From the NCBI GenBank assembly GCA_016183805.1, contig JACPDX010000069.1, forward strand, positions 1-53,148: 53,148 nucleotides of DNA, given 5' to 3'. Of this stretch, positions 19,599 through 27,991 are shown piece by piece. The stretch's first letter is position 1; each line of letters starts with the position of its first letter. A program made the translations under genes and the position numbers. Origin of the DNA: Bacteroidota bacterium (GTDB taxonomy: Bacteria; Bacteroidota; Bacteroidia; Flavobacteriales_E; Vicingaceae). The notes beneath the pieces are model-generated. The model was given only the letters and a program-made list of their open reading frames with translations. It did not search any database and was not told where the DNA came from.

Positions 19599-19760
19599 AC
19601 TTGTTATTCGTTTTTCTTTTTTAACCAATTTGTAACGTTGATAATGAAGATTCTTCACTTCATTTGTTAGTGTAAATCGATACCGATTTACAAACAAATT
19701 TTGTTCAGAATGACAATTAAAATTAATTCATTTTCAAATCTTCAAATTAGCAAATTGGTA
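19599..19760. repeat. Repeat-bearing gap between batC and batD
   Basis: Contains two pieces of the GATTCTTCACTTC...GTTCAGAATGACA repeat class (19649-19661 and 19703-19716). They are separated by a stretch that includes a perfect GTAAATCG-ATAC-CGATTTAC hairpin (19672-19691). A TCAAATCTTCAAATTAGCAA tract follows (19734-19754). No gene is seen. Confidence 0.65.
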
Positions 19761-20498
19761 CTACCAATCTTTTTCAATATTAAGTTTTTGCCCGTTTTCT
19801 TTTTTCTTTTTTAGTTTTGCTTGTACTTTTTTTTCTTGGTTGTTTAAAGCATCCAACATTTGCTGAGCTTCTTGTTTCGACAACTGATTAGGTTGTGGCT
19901 GCTGTTCTTTGTCTTTATCACCCTCTTTTTTCTCATCAGATTTATCTTTGTTTTCTTCGTCTTTTTTATCTTGATCCTTTTTGTCTTTGTCTTTATCTTT
20001 TTGGTCGTCTTTCTTGTTTTCGTCCTTTTTATCGTCTTTTTTGTCCTTGTCTTTATTCTCTTGCTCCTGTTGTTGTTGAAGCATTTTTTTTGCGTAAGCT
20101 AAATTATACCTTGTTTCGTTATCCGTTGAATTAATTTTAAGAGATTGTTTGTAAGCATTTACACTTTCTTGATATTTTTCTGACTGTAACAATGAATTTC
20201 CTAAGTTGTGATAGGCATTTGCTTTCAGTTCTTTATCAGTAGTTTTTTCGGCAACTTTTTGAAATTGTTGTGCAGCTTCAGCAAACTTTTTTTGTTTGTA
20301 AAAAGCATCTCCTAAGTTAAAATCGGCTTTTATAGATTGACTATTTTTTTCTAATGCTTTTAAATAGTTTTCTTCAGCTCCGGCAAAATCCTCTTTTTCG
20401 TAAAGGTTATTTCCTTTACGGATGTATTTTTTGTCTTCTTGGGCAAAACCTTGAAAACAAGCTACTAAAAGTAATATGGCTACTAAATTTCTAATCAT
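19761..20498 (-). CDS. batC: BatC: TPR protein with a long charged low-complexity tail
   Basis: Exported TPR protein of the Bat operon, 245 residues. A signal peptide ends at GFA-Q (residue 19). About three TPR units follow (residues 25-135: YEKEDFAGAEENYLKAL, DAFYKQKKFAEAAQQFQ, GNSLLQSEKYQESVNAYKQSL). Residues about 143-205 are almost only Lys, Asp, Glu, Gln and Asn. A short conserved tail follows (LSKQEAQQMLDALNNQEKKVQAKLKK). The ATG overlaps the batB stop as ATGA, so the two are probably translated together. TPR units suggest it is a scaffold for BatA and BatB. Confidence 0.92.
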   Translation of the reverse strand: MIRNLVAILLLVACFQGFAQEDKKYIRKGNNLYEKEDFAGAEENYLKALEKNSQSIKADFNLGDAFYKQKKFAEAAQQFQKVAEKTTDKELKANAYHNLGNSLLQSEKYQESVNAYKQSLKINSTDNETRYNLAYAKKMLQQQQEQENKDKDKKDDKKDENKKDDQKDKDKDKKDQDKKDEENKDKSDEKKEGDKDKEQQPQPNQLSKQEAQQMLDALNNQEKKVQAKLKKKKENGQKLNIEKDW

Positions 20499-21538
20499 TT
20501 TTTAACCTCAAACAAATTAACACGATCTAATTTTCCACTTCTTCTGGTAGAAATAAAAAATTCTAACACCAATAAAAACAAAGCAATCAGGAGAAAAATC
20601 TGAAAACGACTTTCGTAGTTTTTAAACACTTTGCTATCAAATTCTTTTTTCTCCATTTTACCGATTTCATCCATAATAATACCTAATCCGGCATTAGCGT
20701 TAGTGGCTCTCACATAACTTCCATTTCCGGCACTGGCAATTTTTTTCAGCATGGTTTCATCCAATTTAGAAACAACTGTATTTCCTGTATTATCGGTTCT
20801 AAACCCCACTTGTTTACCCATTTTATAGATGGGTAAAGGAGCTCCTTGTTCCGAACCCATTCCAATGGTGTGAACTGAAACTTCCATTTCAACAGCTTTT
20901 TGAGCAGATGAAATAGCATCATCTTCATGGTTTTCTCCATCGGTAATTACAATAATTGCTTTACTGGTGGTAGTTTCAAAATCAAACGATTCCATAGCTA
21001 AATCGATAGCCGAACCTATTGCTGTTCCTTGTGTAGGAACAATGTCGGTTCCGATGGTTTCTAAAAACAATTTAGCTGATGAATAATCAGTGGTTATCGG
21101 CAACTGGACATAAGATTCTCCTGCAAAAACAATAATCCCCAATCGGTCGTTTTGTAACTTTTCAATCAATTGATAAATGGCACGTTTAGCTCTATCCAGC
21201 CTGTTTGGCGATAAATCTTCGGCCAACATACTGTTACTTACATCTAAAGCAATCATCAAATCCACACCTTCTTTTTTTGCTTCTTCCATGGTTGTTCCAT
21301 ACTGTAAATTTGCCAACCCCAACAACAAAAAGATAAAAGCAAACGAAAGAACAATAAACTTAACGATGGGTAATGTAAATGAAACGTTGGGCATCAAGCG
21401 TTTGATAACTTGTTGGTTAGTCAATTGTTTTAACCGTTTATTTTTCCATCGTTGGATAAAAATAAATACAATAATCATTAATGGAATTAATGCCAATAAC
21501 GACCATAAGAATATAATATGTTCAAACCTAAACGACAC
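20495..21538 (-). CDS. batB: BatB: membrane-anchored von Willebrand factor A protein
   Basis: VWA protein of 347 residues with two N-terminal transmembrane helices (about 9-29 and 60-76) and one near the C-terminus (about 315-332), so the VWA domain lies in the periplasm. The metal-binding MIDAS motif is intact: DVSNS with Asp99, Ser101 and Ser103, and later ITDGENHEDD. It probably pairs with BatA. Translation starts at GTG 21538, overlapping the end of batA by 11 bases; no ATG is suitably placed. Confidence 0.93.
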   Translation of the reverse strand: MSFRFEHIIFLWSLLALIPLMIIVFIFIQRWKNKRLKQLTNQQVIKRLMPNVSFTLPIVKFIVLSFAFIFLLLGLANLQYGTTMEEAKKEGVDLMIALDVSNSMLAEDLSPNRLDRAKRAIYQLIEKLQNDRLGIIVFAGESYVQLPITTDYSSAKLFLETIGTDIVPTQGTAIGSAIDLAMESFDFETTTSKAIIVITDGENHEDDAISSAQKAVEMEVSVHTIGMGSEQGAPLPIYKMGKQVGFRTDNTGNTVVSKLDETMLKKIASAGNGSYVRATNANAGLGIIMDEIGKMEKKEFDSKVFKNYESRFQIFLLIALFLLVLEFFISTRRSGKLDRVNLFEVKK

Positions 21539-22526
21539 TTTTAAAAAGGGTATTTTTTAATAAAAATTCAACAAAAAATAAACCTACCGCCAATAATGCA
21601 AAAGGCCAAAAATATTCCGATTTTTTTCTGTAATCAGTTACATTAATTTTTGATTTTTCTAATTTATCAATCTCTTTGTATATGTTTTCTAATTTGTTTT
21701 TATTCAATGCTCTAAAATACTGTCCATCACCTAATTTGGCTATTTCACTTAAAGTTTTTTCATCAATACGAACAGGCACATCTTGATACACCGTTCTTCC
21801 AAATTGATCTTGATAAGGCGTTGGTGCTGTTCCGTTAGTTCCTACTCCAATGGTATAAACCCGAATACCAAATTCACGGGCAATTTCTGCTGCTGTTACC
21901 GGAGGAATAGAGCCTGAATTATTTACTCCGTCGGTTAACAATATCACCACTTTACTTTTGGCTTCACTATCTTTTAAACGATTTACCGCTGTTGCCAAAC
22001 CCATTCCAATGGCTGTTCCATCTTCTATCATTCCATTCTTCACATCTTTAAACAAGTTCAACAACACATCATGGTCGGTGGTAAGCGGGCATTGTGTAAA
22101 GCTTTCTCCTGCATAAATTACCAATCCAATTCTATCATAAGGTCGTTCCGAAATAAATTTCATCGCCACATCTTTCGACGCTTCTAAACGGTTGGGTTTA
22201 AAATCTTCTGCCAACATACTACCCGAAATATCCATTGCAATAACAATATCAATACCTTCGGTAGTTACATCTTGCCAACTCGAGGATGTTTGAGGGCGAG
22301 CAATGGCAGTAATTAGTGCGGCTAAACCAAAAATTCTTAAAAAAATAAGGGTATGTCGAAAATAAGGAAACTTGGTTTTACCAAAACTACTTACCGTTGA
22401 TATTTTAAAAGTTCCCTGAAGTCTTCTGTTTCGAAGGATATACCATACTAAAATTAAAGGCAAAACAAGGAACAGCCAGAAATATTCAGGATTTTCGAAT
22501 GATATGTCGTTCCAATAGTTTAACAT
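21528..22526 (-). CDS. batA: BatA: membrane-anchored von Willebrand factor A protein
   Basis: VWA protein of 332 residues, paralogous to BatB. Two N-terminal transmembrane helices (about 15-30 and 58-75) and one near the C-terminus (about 308-325) flank a VWA domain. Its MIDAS motif is DISGS (Asp99, Ser101, Ser103), with LLTDGVNNSG further on. The ATG overlaps the stop of the preceding gene by one base (TAATG), and its own end overlaps batB. MoxR-type ATPases often act on VWA partners, and moxR heads this operon. Confidence 0.93.
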   Translation of the reverse strand: MLNYWNDISFENPEYFWLFLVLPLILVWYILRNRRLQGTFKISTVSSFGKTKFPYFRHTLIFLRIFGLAALITAIARPQTSSSWQDVTTEGIDIVIAMDISGSMLAEDFKPNRLEASKDVAMKFISERPYDRIGLVIYAGESFTQCPLTTDHDVLLNLFKDVKNGMIEDGTAIGMGLATAVNRLKDSEAKSKVVILLTDGVNNSGSIPPVTAAEIAREFGIRVYTIGVGTNGTAPTPYQDQFGRTVYQDVPVRIDEKTLSEIAKLGDGQYFRALNKNKLENIYKEIDKLEKSKINVTDYRKKSEYFWPFALLAVGLFFVEFLLKNTLFKSVV

Positions 22527-23464
22527 TACTTAATAGGTTCCTCAACCATTTTAGTAGCATTAATAAAAGCAATAGCAAAAGTTAAACTCTGCTCATTTTC
22601 TTGTGGTAAAGGCTGTTCTTTAGCAAATTTTACCAAATCGGCTAACGTTAGTGTTTGCGTTAATTTATTCGTCATTTCAGCAGTAATTTGCTGAAGCCTT
22701 AAGCCATGTATAATTTCTGCTGTGGTTTCTTCTAAAGCGTTTATTTGATAACGGTTTTCAATGTATTCTCTTAAAATTTCTGAAATGTACGAATGGTACA
22801 ATTTCACCTTTCCATTCTGCCATAATTTTTCCTGACTGAGTTTTTCCAGTTTTTCTAAAGCTATCACGTGACAAGGAATGACAGGAATTATTTCTTCAAG
22901 GATAACTTCTTTTGGTTTTCTGTTTTTCAAATAACGAATCAACACCACAATAGCAATAGCCAAAACCAGTATAGCAGCCATCCACCACCAGTTTTCTTTT
23001 AACCAATCGATAAACGAAAATGGTTCGGAAATAGGTTGTTTAATGTCAAAAATACCTTGAGCAGTATCTACTTCTAGCGTATTTACCTCCAACAAAAATG
23101 CTTCTGTTTCAACAGTATCATCATTAATAATAAACTTGAAAGGTGGAATTACGTAATAACCTGAATCAAATGAAGTTAATGTAATGGTTTGTTGTTGAAT
23201 AACTTGATACGGGTCGGATTTATCAGGAACAATGGTATCAATTTTCGATTTATTTACAATCTCAACAAACTCGTTAATGGTGTCATAAATGGTAGGAAAA
23301 GCAATACTTATGCTTCCTAAATCACGACGGTAATCTATTTTAATATTAACTTTTACTTGTTCTCCTATTAAAATAGCAGAAGTGTCCGCTTTGGCTTCAA
23401 CTTTAAATTGTTGAGCATTAGCTTGAAATGCAAGTAGTAGTAATATGTAGATGATTTTTTTCAA
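22526..23464 (-). CDS. Bat-operon membrane protein with N-terminal Ig-like domain
   Basis: A 312-residue protein found at this operon position, between DUF58 and batA, in many Bacteroidota. It starts with TTG 23464, giving MKKIIYILLLLAFQANAQ, a signal peptide. A BatD-like Ig domain follows (about 22-130, KADTSAILIGEQVKVNIKIDY), then one transmembrane helix (about 160-178) and a cytoplasmic helical domain (ALEKLEKLSQEKLWQNGKVKLYHS, REYIENRYQ), which resembles DUF4381-type regions. No enzyme motif is seen. It is joined to batA by overlap. A role in the Bat complex is inferred from context. Confidence 0.78.
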   Translation of the reverse strand: MKKIIYILLLLAFQANAQQFKVEAKADTSAILIGEQVKVNIKIDYRRDLGSISIAFPTIYDTINEFVEIVNKSKIDTIVPDKSDPYQVIQQQTITLTSFDSGYYVIPPFKFIINDDTVETEAFLLEVNTLEVDTAQGIFDIKQPISEPFSFIDWLKENWWWMAAILVLAIAIVVLIRYLKNRKPKEVILEEIIPVIPCHVIALEKLEKLSQEKLWQNGKVKLYHSYISEILREYIENRYQINALEETTAEIIHGLRLQQITAEMTNKLTQTLTLADLVKFAKEQPLPQENEQSLTFAIAFINATKMVEEPIK

Positions 23465-23637
23465 ATGAGATATGGAACGCTGATGACGCTGATTTTTATG
23501 ATTATTATTATTTCTTTTTTTAACATACAGTTACATAATTTTTTTTACTCTCTCCTTCTAAAAACACACCCCCTAACCCCTCTCAAGAGGGGAACTTCCT
23601 CCCTTTGGGAGGGTTGGGGTGGGATTACATTCTTCTT
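23465..23637. repeat. Repeat-filled gap inside the Bat operon
   Basis: Holds a GC-rich repeat with two nested hairpins (23563-23627: CACCCCCTAACCCC and TTGGGGTGGG arms), of the same family as 5534-5616. It also holds a CGCTGATGACGCTGATTTTT tract (23478-23497). No gene. Confidence 0.75.
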
Positions 23638-24522
23638 TCACTTCGCTCCTCTTCGTTTAAACAAGTTCATTAATGGTTTAATATAATTCACTTCGGTAGC
23701 TATTTCAGCATTATCAACTCCCGACCTTCTAAAGGTGTTTTTCAATTGGTCTTTTCTTTTCAATGCTTCAGCTTTGTAATGGATCCTAACCTCTTTACTG
23801 GATGAATTAATCCATTTTAACTCGTTGGTTTCTGCATCAATCAAAGGAATTAAGCCAAGATTTGGTAAATCTTCTTCCGCTCTATCGTAAATATGTAAGG
23901 CAATTAAATCGTGTTTTTTGTTGGCAATTTTTAGTGCATCCTCAAAGTTTTTCTCATCTACAAAATCGGAAATTAAAAACGATGTGCTTCTTTTTTTAAT
24001 CACATTGGTAAAAAATTTAAGAGCCAAACCAATATCTGTTCCTTTACTTTTTGGTTCAAAATCAATTAAATCTCTAATAATCATCAAAATATGGCTCTTT
24101 CCTTTTTTTGGTGGAATATACTTTTCGACAATGTCAGAAAAGAAAATAACACCCACTTTATCGTTATTTTGAATAGCTGAAAACGCCAATACTGCACAAA
24201 TTTCGGTAGACAATTCTTGTTTACTTTTTTCTTGTGTACCAAATTCTTTAGAACCACTTACATCCACCAACAGCATAACGGTCATTTCCCGCTCTTCTTC
24301 AAAAATCTTAACGTAAGGATGGTTAAATCTTGCTGTTACATTCCAATCGATGGTTCGTATTTCATCGCCATGTTGGTACTCTCTAACCTCACTAAAAGCC
24401 ATACCTCTACCCTTGAAAGCCGAATGGTATTCGCCGGAGAAAATCTGATTGCTCAGCCCTCTGGTCTTAATTTCGATCTTTCGTACTTTCTTTAGTAGTT
24501 CGGATGTTGTGTTGTTGCTCAT
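23638..24522 (-). CDS. DUF58 protein of the MoxR/Bat operon
   Basis: A 294-residue cytoplasmic protein. It carries the DUF58 signature region FKGRGMAFSEVREYQHGDEIRTIDWNVTAR (residues about 36-65). A degenerate VWA-like fold follows, with VMLLVDVSGSKEFG as a MIDAS-like DVSGS. DUF58 proteins are regular partners of MoxR ATPases, and moxR is the next gene upstream, 73 bases away with a repeat hairpin in between. The ATG start is clear. Mechanism unknown beyond the association. Confidence 0.9.
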   Translation of the reverse strand: MSNNTTSELLKKVRKIEIKTRGLSNQIFSGEYHSAFKGRGMAFSEVREYQHGDEIRTIDWNVTARFNHPYVKIFEEEREMTVMLLVDVSGSKEFGTQEKSKQELSTEICAVLAFSAIQNNDKVGVIFFSDIVEKYIPPKKGKSHILMIIRDLIDFEPKSKGTDIGLALKFFTNVIKKRSTSFLISDFVDEKNFEDALKIANKKHDLIALHIYDRAEEDLPNLGLIPLIDAETNELKWINSSSKEVRIHYKAEALKRKDQLKNTFRRSGVDNAEIATEVNYIKPLMNLFKRRGAK

Positions 24523-24595
24523 TTTAATTAGAAATTAGAGATTGGAAATTGGAGATTAGAAATTAATAATTTCCCATTTCTAATCTCAAATTACT
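24523..24595. repeat. Palindromic repeat between moxR and the DUF58 gene
   Basis: An AGAAATTAGAGATTGGAAAT-type tract contains a perfect 12-bp inverted repeat (24552-24563 with 24576-24587) around a 12-base loop. Without a T run on the minus strand it should not terminate. Confidence 0.75.
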
Positions 24596-25636
24596 CTAAG
24601 GAATCTCAACGTTATTTAATATTCCGTTAATAATTTCTTCGGTAGTAATGTTTTCAGCCTCAGCTTCATAACTTAAACCAATTCTATGACGAAGCACATC
24701 GTGGCAAATAGCACGAACATCTTCCGGAATTACATATCCTCTTCGTTTAATAAAAGCATAAGCTTTAGATGCCAAAGCCAAGTTGATACTTGCTCTTGGT
24801 GAGCCACCAAAACTAATCAGGTTTTTGTACTCTGCAAGGTTGTAGTTTTCAGGATGACGAGTAGCATCCACAATATCAACAATGTATTGCTCAATTTTTT
24901 CATCCATGTAAACTTCTCTCACCACTTCTCTGGCTCTTAAAATGTCGGCAGGACTAAGTACTTGATTTGGCGTTGGAAATCCAGCTTGAGAAATGTTATG
25001 TCGGATGATTATTTTTTCGTCTTCTTTTTTGGGATAATTCAATACCACTTTTAACATAAAACGATCCACTTGGGCTTCCGGTAATGGATAGGTTCCTTCT
25101 TGTTCTATAGGGTTTTGAGTTGCCAACACTAAAAAAGGTTCGGGCAATTTAAAGGTTTCTTCGCCAATGGTAATTTGACGTTCTTGCATGGCTTCTAACA
25201 AAGCACTTTGAACCTTTGCAGGAGCACGGTTAATCTCATCTGCCAAAACAAAATTGGCAAAAATAGGTCCTTTTTTTACCGAAAAAGCTTCTTGTTTTTG
25301 ATTGTAAATCATGGTTCCAATAACATCGGCAGGTAATAAATCGGGTGTAAACTGTACACGACTAAATTTTACATCAACAATTTTAGCTAAAGTATTTATC
25401 GCTAATGTTTTTGCTAAACCAGGAACACCTTCCAATAAAATGTGTCCGTTTGACAATAAACCGATTAAAAGTCGTTCGGTCATGTGTTTTTGACCGATTA
25501 TTACTTTATCCATTTCCATGGTGAGCAATTCCACAAACGAACTTTCTTTTTGAATTTTTTCGTTTAACGCCCTGATATCAACATTCGATGTTGGGTTTGG
25601 CGTTGATACCGGGTTATCAAAATTTGTTTCTTCCAT
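24596..25636 (-). CDS. moxR: MoxR-type AAA+ ATPase
   Basis: First gene of the Bat operon, 346 residues. AAA+ ATPase motifs are clear: Walker A in GVPGLAKT, Walker B in LADEINRAP, sensor 1 in LVLATQNPIEQEG, and the arginine finger area LPEAQVDRF. MoxR ATPases act as chaperone-like machines for VWA-domain proteins. Here they would act on BatA and BatB and with DUF58 in envelope or oxidative stress tolerance. The gap upstream (25637-25734) should carry the operon promoter; I did not find a convincing TAnnTTTG box there. Confidence 0.95.
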   Translation of the reverse strand: MEETNFDNPVSTPNPTSNVDIRALNEKIQKESSFVELLTMEMDKVIIGQKHMTERLLIGLLSNGHILLEGVPGLAKTLAINTLAKIVDVKFSRVQFTPDLLPADVIGTMIYNQKQEAFSVKKGPIFANFVLADEINRAPAKVQSALLEAMQERQITIGEETFKLPEPFLVLATQNPIEQEGTYPLPEAQVDRFMLKVVLNYPKKEDEKIIIRHNISQAGFPTPNQVLSPADILRAREVVREVYMDEKIEQYIVDIVDATRHPENYNLAEYKNLISFGGSPRASINLALASKAYAFIKRRGYVIPEDVRAICHDVLRHRIGLSYEAEAENITTEEIINGILNNVEIP

Positions 25637-25734
25637 TTTACATATTTTTTTAGCTTTCCAAAATTAACCACACGTTTTAATTATCCTACTATATAGTGAG
25701 TTTTGTTTGTTAAAAATTGTTAATGAATGTTTGT

Positions 25735-26499
25735 TTAAAACCCTTCAAAAACTCCCAAACCAAACAAGCTAAAATCGTATTTGATTGGATCGTTGGCATC
25801 ATATTTTTTTAAATTATTGGTTAGCTCTAAGGTTGCTTTCCAATCGTTTTGTGTTCTGCTTAACAAACCTAATTTACGAGCAACATTTCCGGAATGTACA
25901 TCTAGCGGACACATCAAGTGTTTTGGTTCGATTTTTTTCCAAATTCCAAAATCAACTCCCCTGTTATCGTTTCTAACCATCCAACGCAAATACATGTTGA
26001 TGCGTTTTGCAGCAGAGTTGTTCATGCTGTCCGAAACATGTTTTTTGGTTCGTGAAGGGTGATTAATTTCAAAAAAAACTTCACGGAAATGGTGAATACT
26101 CTTTTGTATGTCAGTTGGATAAACCGCAAAAACATCTTCCAAACCATTGTGGTTGGAGTAAATATTTTTTAATGACGTTATAAAAAACGAAACATCAATG
26201 GCGTTAAAAGTCCGGTGTTTAAAATCATCAAAATGCTTTAAATCATTTTCACTGTGATTCATCACAAAATCAAAAGGTGTCAAATCCATTAATTCTACTA
26301 ATTTATTGGCATTTTTTATAATAGTAACTCGTTGTCCCCATGAGATGGTTGCAGCTAAAAACCCAGCAATTTCAATGTCTTCTTTTTTCGAAAACAAGTG
26401 TGGTATAGAAATTGGGTCGGATTCAATAAATGAAACTCGATTAAATTTATCGTGCTTATCTTCAAGCAATTCAAAGATTTCGTGTTTGTTTAAATTCAT
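25735..26499 (-). CDS. TIGR02757/DUF2400 family protein
   Basis: A 254-residue cytoplasmic protein of a widespread family with no proven function. Visible family segments are AGFLAATISWGQRVTIIKNA (about residues 44-63), RINMYLRWMVRNDNRGVDFGIW (about 166-187) and LMCPLDVHSGNVARKLGLL (about 194-212). Their arrangement recalls the helix-hairpin-helix glycosylase/lyase fold, though a DNA repair role is only an inference. It is divergent from the DUF4294 gene, with starts 52 bases apart. Confidence 0.85.
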   Translation of the reverse strand: MNLNKHEIFELLEDKHDKFNRVSFIESDPISIPHLFSKKEDIEIAGFLAATISWGQRVTIIKNANKLVELMDLTPFDFVMNHSENDLKHFDDFKHRTFNAIDVSFFITSLKNIYSNHNGLEDVFAVYPTDIQKSIHHFREVFFEINHPSRTKKHVSDSMNNSAAKRINMYLRWMVRNDNRGVDFGIWKKIEPKHLMCPLDVHSGNVARKLGLLSRTQNDWKATLELTNNLKKYDANDPIKYDFSLFGLGVFEGF

Positions 26500-26551
26500 T
26501 TATCTAATTATTGATTGTAAAGTTCTAATTTTATTTCCAAAATATACTTAT

Positions 26552-27196
26552 TTGAAATTTAAAGCCTTCATACAGATCCATTTTTACTTGTTAATGAGTG
26601 TAGTTTGTTATTCGCAAATTGATACTTCTGTGATAGATACCTCTTCATTTAGAATAATAGAGCAAAAACAGCCCAATGGAAAAGTGATGCAAATGCTGGT
26701 GATAGATGGTGATACCTCTTATATATTTAATTTGCCTATTGTTCGGATTATTGGAGAAAGACCTTATGGAGATGCTGAAAAAGACAAACAATTCAGGCGT
26801 TTAAGGTATCATGTTACAAAAGTTTATCCTTATGCAAAATTGGCTTCAAAAAAATTGGCTGAATATAACGAAGAACTTACCAATGTTGGTTCGAACCGTA
26901 AAAGAAGATTATTACTAAAACAACGAGAAAAAGAATTAAAAGAAGAATTTACTGAGGTAATAAAAAAAATGACGGTAACTCAAGGTAGAGTTTTGGTAAA
27001 ATTAATTGATAGAGAAACAGGGGAATCGACTTATGACATCATTAAAGAAATGCGAGGTACTTTTAAAGCATTTATTTATCAAGGTGTGGCAAGACTTTAC
27101 AGTGGCGATTTAAAAGAGCGATACAATCCAAAAGAAAATGAAGAAGATGAAATGATTGAGCGGATTGTATTAATGATAGAAGCTGGTCAGATTTAA
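26552..27196 (+). CDS. Exported DUF4294 protein
   Basis: A 214-residue protein if it starts at TTG 26552, which gives MKFKAFIQIHFYLLMSVVCYSQ, a good signal peptide. The first ATG in frame (26594) would cut the signal peptide in half, and the longer frame to 26306 lies antisense inside the neighbouring gene. The domain includes IRIIGERPYGDAEKDKQFRRL-like sequence, YHVTKVYPYAKLASKKLAEY and RVLVKLIDRETGESTYDIIKEMRG, the DUF4294 pattern. Its function is unknown. The stop overlaps the convergent START-like gene by four bases. Confidence 0.8.
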   Translation: MKFKAFIQIHFYLLMSVVCYSQIDTSVIDTSSFRIIEQKQPNGKVMQMLVIDGDTSYIFNLPIVRIIGERPYGDAEKDKQFRRLRYHVTKVYPYAKLASKKLAEYNEELTNVGSNRKRRLLLKQREKELKEEFTEVIKKMTVTQGRVLVKLIDRETGESTYDIIKEMRGTFKAFIYQGVARLYSGDLKERYNPKENEEDEMIERIVLMIEAGQI

Positions 27197-27570
27197 CCAA
27201 TGATAGCATGTAAATTACCGAGTTGAGTTTCCCAAAGCAATTTTGCTTCATCTAATTCGTCTTCATCAGCAAAATCGGTAACAATTAATGCTATGTCTTG
27301 AGTTAAATCATCAATTTGTATTCTTAATTCGAAAAAAGTATCATCTTCTGCTTCGTCCCATTTGAATTTTACAGAATGATTATTTTTTTTGTGAATTAAT
27401 GTGGCATGTTCTTCAGAGTTCTCCCAAATAAAAATAAATTGTTCTCCTCTCGATTTTACATTATCAGCAAACCACTGTTCTAAACCGCTTGGTGTTGAAA
27501 TGTAATTAAACAAAAGAGACGGTGATGATTTAATCACAAATTCTAAATGGTATTTTATTTTCTCAGTCAT
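27193..27570 (-). CDS. START-like (AHSA1-type) domain protein
   Basis: A small cytoplasmic protein of about 125 residues. ATG 27570 gives MTEKIKYHLEFVIKSSPSLLFNY, the usual opening in Bacteroidota; ATG 27576 would add two residues. The sequence shows the helix-grip fold pattern of the Bet v1/START class: a first strand, PSLLFNYISTPSGLEQWFAD, the middle strands FIFIWENSEEHATLI, and a C-terminal helix LLWETQLGNLHAII. It could bind a hydrophobic ligand or act as a cochaperone; neither is shown. Convergent with the DUF4294 gene. Confidence 0.8.
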   Translation of the reverse strand: MTEKIKYHLEFVIKSSPSLLFNYISTPSGLEQWFADNVKSRGEQFIFIWENSEEHATLIHKKNNHSVKFKWDEAEDDTFFELRIQIDDLTQDIALIVTDFADEDELDEAKLLWETQLGNLHAIIG

Positions 27571-27657
27571 CTTCATGCAATTTATATTTACAATACGCTG
27601 CAAGATATGAAAAAAAATGTTTTTAAAAATAATCTAAAAAAAAAATCGCATTATATG

Positions 27658-27686
27658 TTGATAAAATAACAAAACAACTATATTTG
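27658..27686 (+). promoter_or_regulatory. Bacteroidota promoter of tRNA-Met
   Basis: TTG at 27658-27660 (-33) and TATATTTG at 27679-27686 (-7) are separated by 18 bases. The -7 box lies 13 bases before the tRNA 5' end. It fits the Bacteroidota sigma factor consensus closely. Confidence 0.85.
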
Positions 27687-27699
27687 CAACCTTAATTTT

Positions 27700-27773
27700 G
27701 GCGAGGTAGCTCAGTTGGTTAGAGCGCCGGATTCATAACCCGGAGGTCGAGAGTTCAAATCTCTCTCTCGCTA
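27700..27773 (+). tRNA. tRNA-Met (anticodon CAT, elongator type)
   Basis: A 74-base cloverleaf. The acceptor stem (27700-27706 with 27766-27772) includes two G-U pairs. The D arm is GCTCAGTTGGTTAGAGC, the anticodon is CAT at 27734-27736 in TTCATAA, and the T arm is GAGAG-TTCAAAT-CTCTC; the discriminator is A and no CCA is encoded. The anticodon stem lacks the three G-C pairs and the 1-72 mismatch of initiator tRNA, so it is an elongator. A CAT anticodon can also be modified to read Ile AUA, but the body looks like tRNA-Met. Confidence 0.93.
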
Positions 27774-27781
27774 CATTTTTT

Positions 27782-27811
27782 AAAGCTTCATTTTTATGAA
27801 GTTTTTTTTTT
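27782..27811 (+). terminator. Terminator after tRNA-Met
   Basis: A short stem (AGCTTCA with TGAAGTT) around a T/A loop is followed by a run of ten T residues. Confidence 0.75.
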
Positions 27812-27899
27812 GAAGGACAAGTATCGTCTTGATACCTTAAAAATCAAATTTATACGTATTATTACTTATCAAATTAGTAAAGATGCACCTTTTTTACTA

Positions 27900-27924
27900 G
27901 GTAATTTGTCTTTTAAAAATTACC
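27900..27924 (+). other. Hairpin upstream of the T9SS cargo gene
   Basis: GGTAATTT (27900-27907) and AAATTACC (27917-27924) are a perfect inverted repeat with a nine-base loop, about 70 bases before the next start codon. Role unknown. Confidence 0.35.
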
Positions 27925-27991
27925 AAGAACTACCGTTTTTTTTCTGATTCTCATAACGGAACTTTATCTATATAATTTAAAACCCGAAGCC

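Noticed and set aside
19599-19697. 33-residue N-terminal extension of BatD
   Set aside because: It begins at TTG, is encoded by repeat sequence, and precedes a normal signal peptide starting at ATG 19598.
19860-20134. Two plus-strand hydrophobic ORFs
   Set aside because: They are antisense to the Lys/Asp/Glu low-complexity tail of BatC; the hydrophobicity is a by-product of that composition.
26306-26551. Long N-terminal extension of the DUF4294 protein
   Set aside because: It is antisense to the start of the TIGR02757 gene, and the signal peptide begins at 26552.
27700-27773. Initiator tRNA-fMet
   Set aside because: There is no 1-72 mismatch of the initiator type and no three G-C pairs in the anticodon stem.
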